DNA of 64,000 bases, taken from positions 599,501 to 663,500 of the forward strand of contig JAODTK010004666.1 in the NCBI GenBank assembly GCA_026419785.1, written 5' to 3'. Position numbers and translations under genes: made by a program. Below, one piece after another: positions 1-13,517 of the stretch. Positions within the stretch are counted from its first letter, which is position 1; each line of letters starts with the position of its first letter. The notes beneath the pieces were generated by a model. The model was not told where the DNA came from, searched no databases, and worked only from the letters and a program-made list of their open reading frames with translations. Source of the stretch: Sclerodactyla briareus (lineage: Eukaryota > Echinodermata > Holothuroidea > Dendrochirotida > Sclerodactylidae).

Positions 1-3000
1 ACGTACGCCATGCCAGTTCATGTCGATCCACCCTAGGCAGTGGAATCACAAAAGGGGTGGGGAAGACCCCCCCCCCCTCTGCAGACCTAGAGGGCGCCAA
101 AAGAAATGGCCCGGCAAGGATTTTTTTTAAAGAACAAACCAAACAGAAATAAAGTTGAAAATGTTACAGCAAAGAGGATTTTTGTCTCACGGAAAAAAAC
201 GCACATCAAGTCAATATACCCACCCCATTCAGTACTTCAGCTACGCTCAAACAGCGGTACGAATACAGTCATGTACGCGTATTTTAAGAACAATATTGCC
301 AAGCAGCTAGAGCCTAAAAGCCCTGCCTCGGTGGCATATTATTTGAGGTATATCAATGGCGTCAGTGGTCAGCGCGCCCGCAGACTTTTCTACTAGTAGA
401 CATACACATGAATTTGAAAAATATGACATACAGAAAATTCTAGGAGAGTTGAACATGGACAGCATGATTGAAAGTTTGTTGGGGGCAAAACCCTGGAAGT
501 TTTGGCCGCCAGTATGATTTGAAGTAGACAGGACTTCACAGCTTCAGTTGGTGCCCAACTGAAGATAAAACAAGTATACTATTATCCTCCCCAAAAACGG
601 AGAGATAAAGGTAAAACGCGAGATGATGATATGGAATGTAAAGTAAGTAGCAAGTTTCCGTAGCGTGTGGAACCCCTCCCCCAACCTTATTCCATTCAGC
701 GCGTCAGTTGATATCAGGAAGATCGAAGGGGGGGGGGGGGAATGGCGCCGATCGATCTTTGGCCCCAACTACAAACTAATCTCGTGACGCCATCTGAACC
801 TTACGGCCTAAATTTTTAACCCGCAGTGAGTCCTCGTGGCATCCCATCGCAGCCGTTTTAGCTTAGCTGCCTCATAATTGTCGATTATCTAACAAGCGGC
901 TCCTTCCCCTTTTGCGAGAGAGCGAAGCCCTTGTGGATGGAAACATGGGCAGGTGATATGAACGAATTAATTCATTTTTTACCACTCTGAGATAATGACC
1001 TGGGGGCTACAAACACTACTGGGCCGGGGCCCCCCCCCGATCCTTTGTAAATAGAATACTGAAAAGCCAATCAGTTTGCAGCTGCCATGTTTCAAGTGTG
1101 AGGATTCAGGGCATCCATCAATCATGGAATGAAAATAACAGCCGAAGCCAGTTATAATGGCCGGTTCCAGTTTGTAATACAACACGATCGGCAGTTGGTA
1201 TTTTGGCGGCCACGTTAACGGCAATACCATCGAAAAGTCAGCAATCTTTGGGATATAAAGTTATCCTCCCCTGAATTTTGAATCATGTCTTTCTGCACGA
1301 TTTTGTGGCGTTCTGGCCGGATATCACCCCTGCTCCCGGAGATATTTCTATTCTATTGGCTTAATATGTGCACCGTGATGCACCCACCTTTCAGCAAGTG
1401 GTCGCCCCCATAAATTGATTGTGAATACTCTATTTCAAATTTGCAAGTAGCAGGTGGCGTCACCAGGACTTTCGTTATGGGAGGGGGGGGGGGTGGCACA
1501 GGACATTTTTCGGGGAGCACAAGAACACTAACTACGCGGAGAGCGCCCAAGAAAATTTTCGCGGCAAGCCCCCCAGATGACCGGGCGTTTAAGGCTCATG
1601 TACAAATTCTTTGATCGGTGGAAAATTTGAACACTTTGTCAGACCTCGGGACTTATCGCTGCCCCGACTTTTTGGCAGAATATCCAACCATTTGTACTCA
1701 TATAGGAAAAACAAGAATCTTCACCCAACAGTTTGAGACATTTAGCTAGCTTTAGCTCTACTGTCCCCAACCATGATATGACGTCATGACGGGAAGCAGG
1801 GAACTTCCGAGTGCAGTATCTGGAGAAAACATGCGCTGAAAAATTCCAAGCAGTCTGATAGCCAGGCTACTGCAATTCAATCGCGCGCGGTCGACGGGTC
1901 AGGAGGAAAACGGACCGGAGGCTAAATGGCGATTAATCAAAAAAAGGTTGATTGTAGTTTTCAAGATCCAATGATAAGTTATTGTGTTATGATTTCACCT
2001 CAAAAATATGTATAAGTTAGGTGCCATGAGGCGGAACTTTCCATAGAGTGTTGGGAGATGACGGGAAAGAAACGGGGACAAAATCCACCAACTGTACGCG
2101 CGAAACAAAGTTCGTCACTTTTTAGTGCATTCGAGGCGGAATTGTCCTTTTTTTTTGTTCAATCTAACCTGGAGGCATTCCATCGAAAATTCAGGCCAAT
2201 GTTTGACTTACGCTTCTCCCACTTAAATTGGGAATATCGTTTTGACAACGCAAATTTGGGGGCGTTCCCTGGCCGCATTTTTGATGCCCACGTGTTTGCC
2301 TCATACTTTGATAGTATGTGACCGTGCACCTACACTTTCAACAAGTGGTCGCACCCATTAATAAAATTTAAGATCCCGCCAATCTCATGCAAACGATAGG
2401 ATTGAGGAGAACCCTCCTTTCATTGATAATTAAGGCAACCCGGAGTTAATTTTCAGGCATTTTTTTGTAGGAACATTCATTATGTCTGCATATGTTAATT
2501 TGTACTCGGATTTTGTTACCCTCGTACCTATTCGATCCTATATTCAGTAAGTATCTCATGAAATAATAACAGCAAAGTATTTCTAGAACAGCCATGTATG
2601 CCAAAGAAATGGTCATTTTCATAAACTGGGGTGGACATGCACAGGGCCGCCGACGGAGGGGGACGGGGAAAAATTTGGGGGACCAGAAACTGTACCACAT
2701 GTTGTGGAGCCCTGGCGGATAAGGACCAATGCACTAGTTGGTACCGGGCATGGATCCTATTAGCGGTTCTGCAGCTTTAACGACAGACAGAAGTCTGCAG
2801 GGGCTTCAAAATTTTGGCTGAAGATCCCAGCGATGGTTATTTACCGCCGTTCGCAGCTGGGAAAGACCTCAGTTTCCCATTATTTGAGGGCCCCCCCTGG
2901 GCCCTGCTATTCCTCAAAAAATACGCTCCGCAACAACATATTTGCGGTGCTCCACTAGACGGTTAACATCATACGTTATCCCCCGTCAAATATATTGCTC

Positions 3001-3700
3001 TACCTGAAAAAGGCTATCACTCCCCGCACATGCCGGCCAAAATGTCATGAGGGCATGTCACTACGATTAATGTAAGGCAATACAAACATTGTTCAGTTCC
3101 CGAATCCCGACCAACACAAGAACAATGAAGGATTGATGAAAAAATACCATGCTGGTGCCAGTGTTGGCTTAAAATGTTGGGGAGCATGGACGATAACGGG
3201 AAACGGAACGAGGGGCGAGACACAAACCTGAAACATTCAGGGTGCACAGCCGCATCTGAAAGTTGGGGGCTCAAGAGCAATGGGGAGGGGGAGTAGAGCA
3301 GTGGGAGGGTGAAAACTAAGTGTGGAAAAATAAATAACCATGGGCGTTGGGGGTCGAAAACCCGACCATCTACCGACCCTCCCACTCCCCTCTCTGGACA
3401 CCTTCAACCGAAGCCCAAGTGGCTGCGCCTTCGGCTATCCAAAGAGTTTCCGTACAGAACCGTGTATAAAAAAAAAACCATTTGGGTAGAGTTCAAAAAC
3501 GTTATTCAATATCAATGTCGGTAGAGGGGCAGGCTGCCTATGAATAGAATGAGCAAATTCCACATCAGTAAATGGTAAGTTATTCAAAACACCTCTAGAA
3601 ACTTTAGCAAAAGTGTTAAATCAATTTCTTAGATATATGAAACAAATTCAAAAACAGTTCAACCCTACCAATGATGAACAAAACATCAATCTAAAACAGT
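1..3700. other. No gene recognised
   Basis: Only short open frames with no family resemblance. Two stretches with caagtggtcgc...cccat at about 1365-1415 and 2320-2365 are copies of the same short repeat. G and C homopolymer runs occur at about 728, 1030 and 1480. Confidence 0.5.
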
Positions 3701-3870
3701 TCTAGGACCTAACATAAAAGTTTTGTCGCCAGCAACAAGACAATAGTGAACTGACACCCCTCCTCCAGCTCCTCCACCGTTAATTATGCGGTTAGAATAC
3801 CATAGCCCGGTTACTGGTTCCACTAGTGCAACAAAACGAAAGAAAATAAAAGAAGAAATAGGGCCCGCCA

Positions 3871-3947
3871 CCGAGAGACGAGATTTGAACACGCGAAGAA
3901 CAAAAGTTTATGTCCCTTCGCGTTAAACAATGTACCACGACACAGCA
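3871..3947 (-). repeat. tRNA-derived SINE head
   Basis: On the minus strand an A-box-like TCGTGGTACATTG (3928-3940) is followed about 45 bp later by a B-box-like GTGTTCAAATCT (3881-3892) and then a CTCGGTGGCGGG-type body. The spacing is right for an RNA polymerase III promoter. It lacks a plausible cloverleaf, so it is a SINE rather than a tRNA gene; the body may run down to about 3690. Confidence 0.5.
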
Positions 3948-3959
3948 GACAGACACAGA

Positions 3960-5622
3960 TATAGTTGGATAGTGGTCCCATTCACGTCTCTTTACCAGTT
4001 TCACAGTCCTCCGCTGTCTTCCCGATTCCTGTTCATTGCCCGTTGTCATTCTTTGCTTCTGTGAACCGGTGTTTAACACTCTTTGTTGAGCCATCCTTTA
4101 GAATGCACATTACACACTACAAAACAGGAGTATCTTTGTCACTGTAGGTCGCCATCTTTTAGAGTGTTTGCGAGATTAATCGCTCGTGATTGGTAATAAT
4201 TCGCTGACCTCCTAATCGCCCACTGATTGGTTGGAAACGTTCGGAAGAAATATCAGGAAATTTTCGGAATTAACGAGTTTAAACCTTAAAAACCATTTCC
4301 TGTCCCAGAGTTGGGCTTGTGAACTGATGACATTCCTAACACTACCACATACATTCCCATATGCCCAAAATTATCGAGCCCCTTTTGGTGTCATACAACA
4401 CGAATTCAGACCTTCGGCCCACTGGCCTATATGCCATGGGGGTACTCTACCGAATCTCGTCAATTTCCCCGTAACTGTTTTTCTGTGGTGCTGCGCACTA
4501 GAACTACGAACTGATTGCCTTGTATTTTGGGTATGTGTGTTTCACCGCGCGCTGCGATCATAGACGTATATATGGTGTGCGTTGGGGCTGTGGCGATATG
4601 CCGTTATCTACCCTCAACTCGTCAAATTTGTCATGTTTGTTCAATTTCGAGTACCATCAACCACAGACAAAGGTCGTGTTTATTGCATTGTTGAGCCTAC
4701 TCAAGGTCACCAAAACTGGAGCAAGTGCCATTTGTGAGATTTGCATAACCCGCCAAACGTTTATTTTGATAGTTCGAGCAACTATTATTCCAACCCTTTT
4801 CGACCCCTTGAGATCAGTCTTGTATGGAAAGTTCGCCCCACCTGAGATACTCCCCATTGCCGGATAGTGTTACTCGAACCTAACGTGTTCCCAGCTGGAG
4901 CCTGGTCATAGCAGTACCTGGTCCCATTTTTTTTTCCTCGAGACCTAAAAACAATTATGCGATGATACGTTATTGTTACATTTCGTCTCTTACAATATAT
5001 TGGATCCGATTTCTGACATCTCTGGGATATATATTACTATAATGTAGACACTTCAGACCTCCTCCAACAAACGTGATTCTTCACATACCAGTTATTGCAA
5101 ATAAAATCGAGAATTTAGGTGAGCTACTTGGAATAAAGTTAGTCCGTCATTCCATCGAGTCATGCCCGCCCGCGCGCGCAACGGGAGATCACCACGGTGC
5201 GGGATTTTGCTGAAAGATCGGGCCACGGTAGCCTAATGCATCGCCAACTCGGCCAAGTGTTTATACTGCACAGTTCCTCTGGTCGTTGACTAGGACGATT
5301 AGGAATTAATGAGTAAGCAGTTCGACACGATCACCTCCAAAGAAAGCGGAAGTCGAACTGATCCGGTGGTTTCTGTGAAGTCTACAGTCGCACGCCAATG
5401 TTGTTGAGTCAAACGGGCAGTTTTGCAACGGCAAAATGCCTGTCCCCAATCACAAGCCCATGTGGAGAGCACCAAATTAACTGAAGAGCAATTACTCGAC
5501 AAGAGGTCAGTTGAATCAGCCGGTTTAGATTTGCTCCAGGTAAATTAAAAACTAACTTGGGCCAGAGGAGGAGGGTGGCCTACTACAATCCATGTCTTGC
5601 AATTAAGTCCCAACGGGACCGC
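3960..5622. other. No gene recognised
   Basis: Overlapping frames of 110-115 codons at 4231-4867 resemble nothing I know and lack splice context. Confidence 0.45.
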
Positions 5623-6531
5623 CCCGATGTTCATGAGGCCTTTATTCAAGGGGCTTTTGTTCATAAGGCCCATTATCCATAACGTTCCAAATTTTCGGAA
5701 AAAAAGGGTTCTCCGTGATTCATAATGCCAAAAAGGGTTCGTATTTCATAATAAAAAAAAAGGGGGCTTTGTTCATAAGGTCCAATTTATCATAAGGACC
5801 ACAAAGGCCCGTTTTTCATAATTATCAAAAAGGGTCTGTATTCATAACAGAGCAAAAGGTTCATATTTCATAATAGTAAAAAACGGTCCGATAGTAATAA
5901 TGGCGAAGAGGGGGCCGTTTAATTCAAAAAGCGAAAGGGGACCGTTATTCATAATGGCCAAAAGAGGTCTGTTATCCAAAATGCAGAAGAAAAGGCCCGT
6001 TATCATAATAGTGAAAAGGGTCAATTATTCATAATAGCAAAAGAGGTCCGGTATTAATATCGCGAAAAAGGTCTGTTATTCAAATGTGTTTCTTTTTCAA
6101 TGAATACTGGCCAAGCAGATGGATTCTACCTATGAAAGGTCCGGCAAGGATGCCAAACCCTAAAACTGCACCTTTCTGTCAGCTGCGATCCCTGGCAGAA
6201 GATTCCAGGACCAGTGTTGGTTTTTCTATGAAATACAGGACCCTTCTTCCTATTATGAATATCGGAACTTTTCCCTAATATGAATAACGGGACTCTTGTT
6301 TTATTATGAAATTGGACTCTTTTTTTTCCATTATGAATTACGAGACCTTTTCCTATTATGAATAACGGACCTTTTTCCCATTATGAATAACGGACCTTTT
6401 CACTATTATGAATACGGACCGTTTTTACTATTATGTATATCGGACCTTCTGTTGTGATTATGATATCGGACCTTATGAATAAAGGCCTTATGACAACGGG
6501 ACCTTATGAATAAAAACCTTAGAACATCGGG
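5623..6531. mobile_element. Fold-back element with minisatellite arms
   Basis: It begins cccgatgttc and ends gaacatcggg. The left arm (to about 6080) is a run of diverged ~25-bp units of the type gttattcataatagcaaaa. The right arm (about 6235 onward) carries the same unit inverted (cccattatgaataacggacc). About 150 bp of unrelated sequence separates them. No coding capacity is seen. The structure is that of a foldback DNA transposon whose terminal repeats are themselves tandem arrays. Confidence 0.8.
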
Positions 6532-6664
6532 CGTCACCAGTACAAACAACGTCGCAAGTTGCTTGTATGGTTTGGAATTCAGCCTATAAAAACTGCGATA
6601 AGGATTAGGCATAACATAATGTATGTTATGACCACAAAAGTAAAGGCTTGTTAATAACTTCTTG

Positions 6665-7965
6665 ACACTGAAAGCTGAAGCACTGGAAGCTGGAACCAAA
6701 GTTGCGACAGACCTCACGTGCCAACTGGGGGAGAATGAGTACACTTGTACATGAACCTATCTGAACTCAAACGAGCAGTCATTTTGATATTTTTCATCAA
6801 GTGCTTTCCATAGCCTAGCCCTCCACTTGATATCATGTTAGGCTGTGTTTGGGAGATCAGAAATAAGAAAAATGGCCTCTTATTGGAATTTCCGTAAAAA
6901 TTAGGCTAGGTTTAAAAGCGGAAAATGCTAAGAACAACATAGGCCTACCAGAATTTGGTGGCACATAACATAAATTAATGAAATATTGTGATTTATCTGG
7001 CTTGCTCCATGACTGATAGGCCTAACACCACGTGCCCTAGTATGAATCAGGTTGTAGACCCCATATAACCATAAAATAAAAAGGAAATAAAGGAAGGCCG
7101 CCTCCTGAGAAAAGGGAAAGTGAACCCCACAAACCCTCGGGGGTGGAAGCAACGTTGGAACCGTGGAGACTTAATGAAACCTTTCAAAATTGATGAAAGG
7201 ATTGGGATAATGTGTACACATGAGACCTTCTTTCATCTGAAGGTGCTATCAGAGCTACCAGAGAAATGGAACTTAAAGCTGTTTAACCCCGGACTTACCA
7301 AAAGGAATTCAGAGAAGGAAGAACTTTCCGTCAAAGAGTCAATCACAGCACGGGAATGCAATTACCAAATTGTGCAGTTGACGCCACTAACCCCCCCCCC
7401 AAAATTTTCAGCAAATTCAAGGAGCTACGACAGTGATGTGTAGTTTGCATTCCAACAACTTTGTTATGACCCAATATGGGAACCAACGGCTTATGCCTAT
7501 TTTTCTAATCCCCTGAATCCTTAAGTAGTAAGTAGCTTATTTTCGCCGGACTAGGGCTAGGCCTACTAAGATACGGGGCTATGTGCGAAACGCATTTCAT
7601 ACTGGGGCACTTTGTGTTAGGCCTAGCAGGTCAATGGACCAAGCCAGAAAATCACAATAATTTCATTCATTCTGTTATGGGTGCCACCAAATTCGGTATA
7701 GGCCTTTGTTGTCTTAGCATTCACGCTTAACCTACTAATTTTTACGGAAAAATTCTCAATGGCCATTTTTATGATCTCCCCATAACACAGACCTACATGA
7801 ATATATCATGAGGGCTAGGCTATGGAAAGAATATGAGTGAAAAATCAAAATGAAATGCTCGTTTGAGTTTCAGATAGGTTCATGTACAGAGTACCATTCT
7901 ATCCCAGTTGCACGTGAGGGTGTCGCATCTTTGGTTCCAGCTTCCATGATTCAGCTTTCAGTGTT
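6665..7965. mobile_element. Non-autonomous element with ~375-bp terminal inverted repeats
   Basis: Left arm about 6665-7049 and right arm about 7594-7965 are inverse copies at roughly 85% identity by eye, starting acactgaaagctgaa on the left and ending ttcagctttcagtgt on the right. The 540-bp centre has a 107-codon open frame that I do not recognise and a segment (7055-7120) shared with 9768-9830. No transposase is seen, so it is probably a MITE or foldback derivative. Confidence 0.8.
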
Positions 7966-9149
7966 CAAATTCAGCTTTCAGGTTTCAGCTTTCCAGCTTT
8001 CAGTGTTATTAGAGCATTCGTGTTTTGCGAGTGCATGTTCTGTTTGTGAGAGTTTCTAGCTTCTTGTCCTGAAAATTATTTTATTATGTTTTTTTTTTTT
8101 CTCCTAAGTTAAGTCAAGGAGGCTTTTTCAGCGTTGACATTCTTTTACATAGGTTTTGACATACCGTATTCATTCCGCTATAAAAGTTGATATGCAAGCC
8201 GAAAACCGCCTGAAAATATTTTCTGTTTACATGCTAGCAGTAGCACAGCACTATTGCTTAGATTCATTGCGTAGTGCCATACAAGCCATGTAACCATACA
8301 CGAACAACATAGTATTGAAATCGAACGCTCGAGAGCTAGCCCTAGCCGCTCCGCCATTACGAGTGTGTCCTGTGACTCGCGTATGTTTTTAACACGGTAC
8401 TCCAATCCATGAATGAATGGAGTGATTCTACAATTTCACTGGACACAACGATTATAATTAATAGCTTTTTAGCAATGATTTAGCGCTTTCACAATCAAAT
8501 TCCAGGCCGTTTCTTGGGCGGATATCCATGCCAATTGAGGCAACATTTGGTGGCATGCAGTATGTGGTAGTGTATTAACATAGGCCATTGGTAGTTTGCG
8601 CCTGTTATATGTATAGCGCACTTACATAGCATATAAACTAGTTAGGTTACGGCTAATGAATGACGTTTTTTTGATGTGTATTCATCGGGAAAGGGGGTGG
8701 TCGTGAGGGAGGCTAGACACGATTGTGGGAAATGAGAAGACATCTGTTTGTTTCAGCCTGTGCGATATTGTGAATGTGTGTTTTACACGTACACAGCGTC
8801 AGTCGATCCCCCCAAAAAATGACCACCCAAAAGGGAATACAAAACAGTTGTAAGGTTATACTCTCGGTACAGCGCCATCCTGAAACTGTGCAAGCGCCCT
8901 GGGCGCTTCTTAGCGGAAGAGCATACGGTTATATTTTTGGTGTTCCGGGCCTTTTTTCCATTTCGGTTCTTCAACAATTTTTTTTTCTCAGAATTTGAAA
9001 TTTTATTTTTGCATGAGTTTGTATTGTGTTTGTGGTGATGTCTGTTTGAAATTATATGAAGATTTGAAATGCATGCACTATTTCAGAGACTGGTTGACCC
9101 TTTCATACAGGGACATAGCTGGAAATAGCATGTGATCGCAGTGTTTTAG
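7966..9149. other. No gene recognised
   Basis: Short tandem ttcagctttcag repeats at 7945-8010 continue the end of the fold-back element. The rest is unassigned. Confidence 0.45.
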
Positions 9150-9560
9150 TACATCAGTGCGATTGACTCATGGTTTGTTGCAACAAAGACGAGTCTGGCC
9201 GTTATGAAAAATTGACCCAAAAGGTGGTGACAAGGTCAAATGAGGCAAAGGGGGCAAATGAGGTCAAGTAGGTCACCAGACAACAAAACCTTTCCATTAC
9301 ACATGCTCTGAAAGTTGCGCTGCCGGAAATAATGGAAGGGTTGCCCCATGGTAAACCTTGATGACCTTGACCTGACACCAAAAACAATGGAGTCCATCTA
9401 ACCGTACCCCCCCCCCTTGCAACCCACGTACCTAATATGACCATAATAGATTTTCTAGAGATCATGCTGGACAAGGGTGGGACACACACAGGGCCACACA
9501 GACAGGACATTAACTGCAGATTCCTTGCCTTAGGCAAGGAATAAAAAAATGCGAACTTTT
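9150..9560 (+). repeat. Repeat family D, copy 1
   Basis: It shares the order gtcaccagac..., ccttgac...gacacc, cacacacaggg and gcaaggaataaaa with 33765-34240. No coding capacity was recognised. Confidence 0.6.
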
Positions 9561-9767
9561 CGTAGTAGTCAGTATTGGACTTAAGGCGAAAATAAAAAAC
9601 ACAACAATTCTGTTTAGCGTCCCAGCCTGCCTCCTTTTTGGGGGGATTCTGAAAATTTCTTCCTTTTTTAATTCAGGCAATAACTTTTTGGAAGAATTAT
9701 TTTGAAAGTCTACCTCAATGGAATCAGTTGCTCTTGACGCAGGACAATTTGAAGACTGTTTTAGGTT

Positions 9768-9830
9768 GGTGACCCAATATAACCATAAAATAAAAAGAAT
9801 AAAGAAGGCCGCCTCCTGAGAAAAGGTCAA
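9768..9830 (+). repeat. Short direct repeat shared with 7055-7120
   Basis: tataaccataaaataaaaag, followed by ggccgcctcctgagaaaagg, appears in both places, 2.7 kb apart. The copy at 7055-7120 is in the centre of the fold-back element. Confidence 0.6.
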
Positions 9831-10075
9831 AAAGTGACAAAACCCTGCTTCGACCGCTTCTTTTCTCTTTCCAAAACCTGTCCAAAGGTCTGTATTGCAT
9901 TTTAACTAGAAATGGTTATTATGCAATTTCTGGTTATGAATGGCTATTAGTCAAGCTATTTGTGGGACACCTATATGGTCTATGAACATCTTGATAAGCA
10001 ATGGTGGGTCGGGTCCCCCCCCAAAAAAAAAGTGCCGCATTCCGCCTCATTTTCGAAAAAGCCGGCTGCTAACAT

Positions 10076-10870
10076 GTTTGTCCGCCTGAATGAAAGTCAG
10101 AGAAGACTTAGTGGTCACTGTTGTGTTGTGTATTTGTGTGGGTGCAGTGATAGCCACTAGTTGGTGTTGCATTATCCTTTTTGTACCAGACATTTGTACA
10201 AGTGTGTTATTCACAATTTCTTGTTTAGCAGAATTTCTCGCAAACCGTGAAGCCGATTATAACAAAATTGTGTGTGTGGGGCACGGGGTGGGTGTGTCAC
10301 GATCTGATTAGATTTTGGGCAGATAAGTAATTAATTCAGTATTTTATGTAATCTATGTTACGCTTGTTAGCAAGAGTATGCAAGAAACCAATATGTGCTA
10401 CAGGATTTTGTCGTGTGGCATGTGTAGGACCTGGATGACAGGTAGATGAACTGAATTAGATTTTCCGCCCTAAAAATTATGCTCATCAAGTCATCTAATT
10501 TGCATTAATAATGCAAATTTTTCCAACTTGGGAGGATTTTTTCACGATACTTGGTAGATGTGTCTACCATGGTTCCAGAAATTTTAAAGTGAAGTGGGGT
10601 CAAGGAAGATCATTCAATGTGGTCTAATTTGCATAATTCTAATGCCCAATTTTTGAAAGTTGTTGGATTTACACAAAATTTGTAGATGTGTCAACCTTGA
10701 TCCCCGAGCATTTTGAAAGTACAGCGGGGGTAATTTTGTAGAGGTCATTTATGTGCCTAATTTGCATAATTCATTTACAATTTCCAACTTGGTAAGAATT
10801 TCGCCAAACGTAGGTATGGTCTGTTAACATTTCTGGATCGATGTGGTTGAAGTTCAGGAATTTGATGAAT
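10076..10870 (+). repeat. Repeat family A, copy in opposite orientation
   Basis: It starts with the hairpin end (cgcctgaatgaaagtcagag, then gacttagtggtcac) and continues through gatctgattagattttgg and several ttgcataatt modules. The far terminus is not found, so the copy is truncated. Confidence 0.7.
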
Positions 10871-11571
10871 TCCATCATATAATAGATCCAATAGAATAAA
10901 GCACTGAGGAACTAAGACATGTGCAGGCGGGGCAACCGCCGAAGGTCATCCCGCAGAAATGGCCTTTGTTGACCTTTTCGTTTGTAAGAAAGCACATTGA
11001 AAGTTATGTCGATTTGACCTCCGGGACTTTGAAATTCCCCACCCCGTTGTGCAAGAACAAAACTGTAGTTCAACATTCTCCAAGTTTGTGTCGAATCTCA
11101 AAGTGGAACAAAAATCTCGAATATAAAACGCAAAAATGTGACCTCTGGTGACCTAGGAAATTACCGTATGTTTTTCGGGACCATTTTTGCCCCACCCACC
11201 AAGTTCCATCTAAATTCGGACCAACTCTGTTTTTCTTTCAACCCTGCATAATAGAGGGCAGCAAACATGCAGTACGGCTCACCACTTTAGAAATCATCAC
11301 GATTTTGCTAGACGGACATGTGTACGGTTTAGATCGGATTCGGGGATAAATCGGTAAAGAGTAATTGTGTCAACGCCTAAGTTTTCCGGATGGAGCGGCG
11401 AAGTGCGGCGGCTACACCCCAAAAACATTAATTATCCCCGAACACTACAGCATGTTGCGAAGAGTAATGAGTTAAAAATAGCTGATTGGAAATTTTACTG
11501 CTGTTATAAGCTACCACAAGCACCCTCTCTTACCCAACCAATTTGAATTAGGTGATTAGATCTACAAAAAT

Positions 11572-11830
11572 ACTAACATTTTTAGCTCAAACCAGCTGTG
11601 CTGGTGGAGCTATTGTGACCACCAGGTCACTATCTATCTACTACTTCCCTGTGTGTCCACAATTGAATTGTTGGCTCCCACAATTGCCTTTTAGCCTGCC
11701 AATTGATCAATCTTTGTCTGATGTTGTTGACCAACTCAGACATAATGATCATGGAACACTAGAACATTACTGCACCTTTGACGGTACAAGGTCAAAGTAA
11801 CAGAGTTCCAGTAAGTCATAATGCCCTGGT
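11572..11830 (+). repeat. AGCTC...GAGCT palindromic repeat
   Basis: It opens tttagctcaaaccagctgtg, then ctggtggagctattgtgacc, the palindromic start I associate with a repeat widespread in marine invertebrates, and runs about 260 bp. I know of no coding function for it. Confidence 0.4.
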
Positions 11831-12829
11831 GATCATTCTAAAGTGGAATACTCTATGCGCATTTGTTGGGTTTGAGTACAGCACCCATTGCGTGCTCTTG
11901 TTCCTTACTCTCTTCTTACCTGGGGATGTGTGTGCATACAATGCCTTAATGTCCTGAATAGAACATCCTCTCTCTCACTGCCACCAACCCACAGAAGAGA
12001 GTGTGATCTCTATTACTGACAAACCAAGTTAATTTATGGGGCCAGCTACACAAGAGATAGGCCATCAATCTGTCATTACCTATGTTTTGTTATTTAAACC
12101 TAGCTGGTATTGAAATGGTCTGTGGACGTGTTGCTATAACATGTCAATTATATGTCAAAATAGGCCACTTAAGAGAAGACAAATGTGGAGGTTTCCTGAA
12201 GATATATGTTGGGACAGCCTTGACTGCGGCATGGGATAGGTTGTTGGAGAACATTCAAAGTGGATTTTGGGTTCAAAGAAGTAGTTGATGAGCGATAAAA
12301 CTTTCATCAAAAGGGCATTTATGGAGAAAGAGTGGGGGGGGAATGAGAAGAAAAAGCAATTTAAGGAATTTTGTATTAAGAGTACTGAGTAAAGCTTATT
12401 GGTCAGTTTATTGAGGAATTCTGGGAATTTTTATGTGTTATATGTGAAAAATATTGTGATGTTCGTTTGACATGACGATGGTCTGCAGAAATAGTGGTTG
12501 ACTTTTCCCCCCCTAGCTTGATTTGTGTATTGAATTATACAAACCACCGATTGCACAACAAGGTGAGACACTTCTTGGCGATTACCTTGTTATTTTTACT
12601 TGGCCTAACTGTAACCAATTCCACACTAGTCCCATAATACTCGAACAGTTCACTACAAATTGAATATGTGTCCGGTTTGAGCTACTGAACCATTGTTCTC
12701 AGTTTTATTTCAAAAAGAGTGTTAAGATGTACTAAAATAATACTACACATGGTATTAAGTTGTCAGTCCTCATTGAAACTCAGGAGCCAGTCTAAAAGTG
12801 GTTGTATTGAGAAATGTTAGAAACCAACA

Positions 12830-12955
12830 GTGTTGGAGTCAAGTCCAGCCAATCCGAGTCCAAGTCTAAGACCGAGTCCTCAGCATCCGAGTCCAAGTCT
12901 AAGACCGAGTCCTCAACGTCGAGTCAAGTCCGAGTCCTTCTGTCGAGTCCCCAAG
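12830..12955. repeat. Short tandem GAGTCCAAGTC array
   Basis: Imperfect repeats of gagtccaagtctaagaccga, with a 45-bp unit duplicated once and shorter cgagtcc motifs after it. Related text occurs at about 42690-42805. Confidence 0.65.
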
Positions 12956-13517
12956 TCACTATTAAAACTTGACAATTAGCAAAACTAGTATTGGATTCGA
13001 AATAGCAAGTTAGAACAAGTTAGATGTTGCATCCCCGGAAACTGTATGATAATATTGCAAAATCAGCTCAATGCAAAGTTCATAATGAATATTTCACACA
13101 TTCCTATCCAGAGCTGCATTGACGCTCATCAAGAGTTCATTGCAATGGACATGTAATTGCAATGAAACAATGCCAAAACTAACAGAATAAATAACCTAAA
13201 CAATCCATATAATCCTACGTAAACTCTCCACCTGCCTACCTACCAATTGGATCCATAATAATTCCAGACAGCATATTGTAAGATATTTTCTCCTTGCATA
13301 TCAAGAAAAAGCACACTGTCCACCATCTTTGCAGACCGTGAGGCGAGTGCAACAATGTTCTCCTGTGCTGTGCATGGGACACCTTTGCTGACTGCCGTTT
13401 CAACAGCCACAGCTTAGTCATGCTATTGTGCTAACTCCAATTTGGTATGAGCGAATTCAGAAGTTGACAAAACAGACAGGACAGTAATTCATCATGCTTT
13501 TGATTATCAATGTTTTT

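Larger units (their letters stand above)
10871..13517. other. Intergenic, repeat-bearing
   Basis: Apart from the palindromic repeat at 11.6 kb and the gagtcc array at 12.8 kb nothing is recognised. A short inverted pair, ttcggggataa (about 11339) and ttatccccgaa (about 11432), could be the ends of a ~100-bp element. Confidence 0.4.

Noticed and set aside
10090-10311. Small membrane protein (73 codons, hydrophobic)
   Set aside because: The frame lies wholly within a copy of repeat family A and is not conserved in the other copies.
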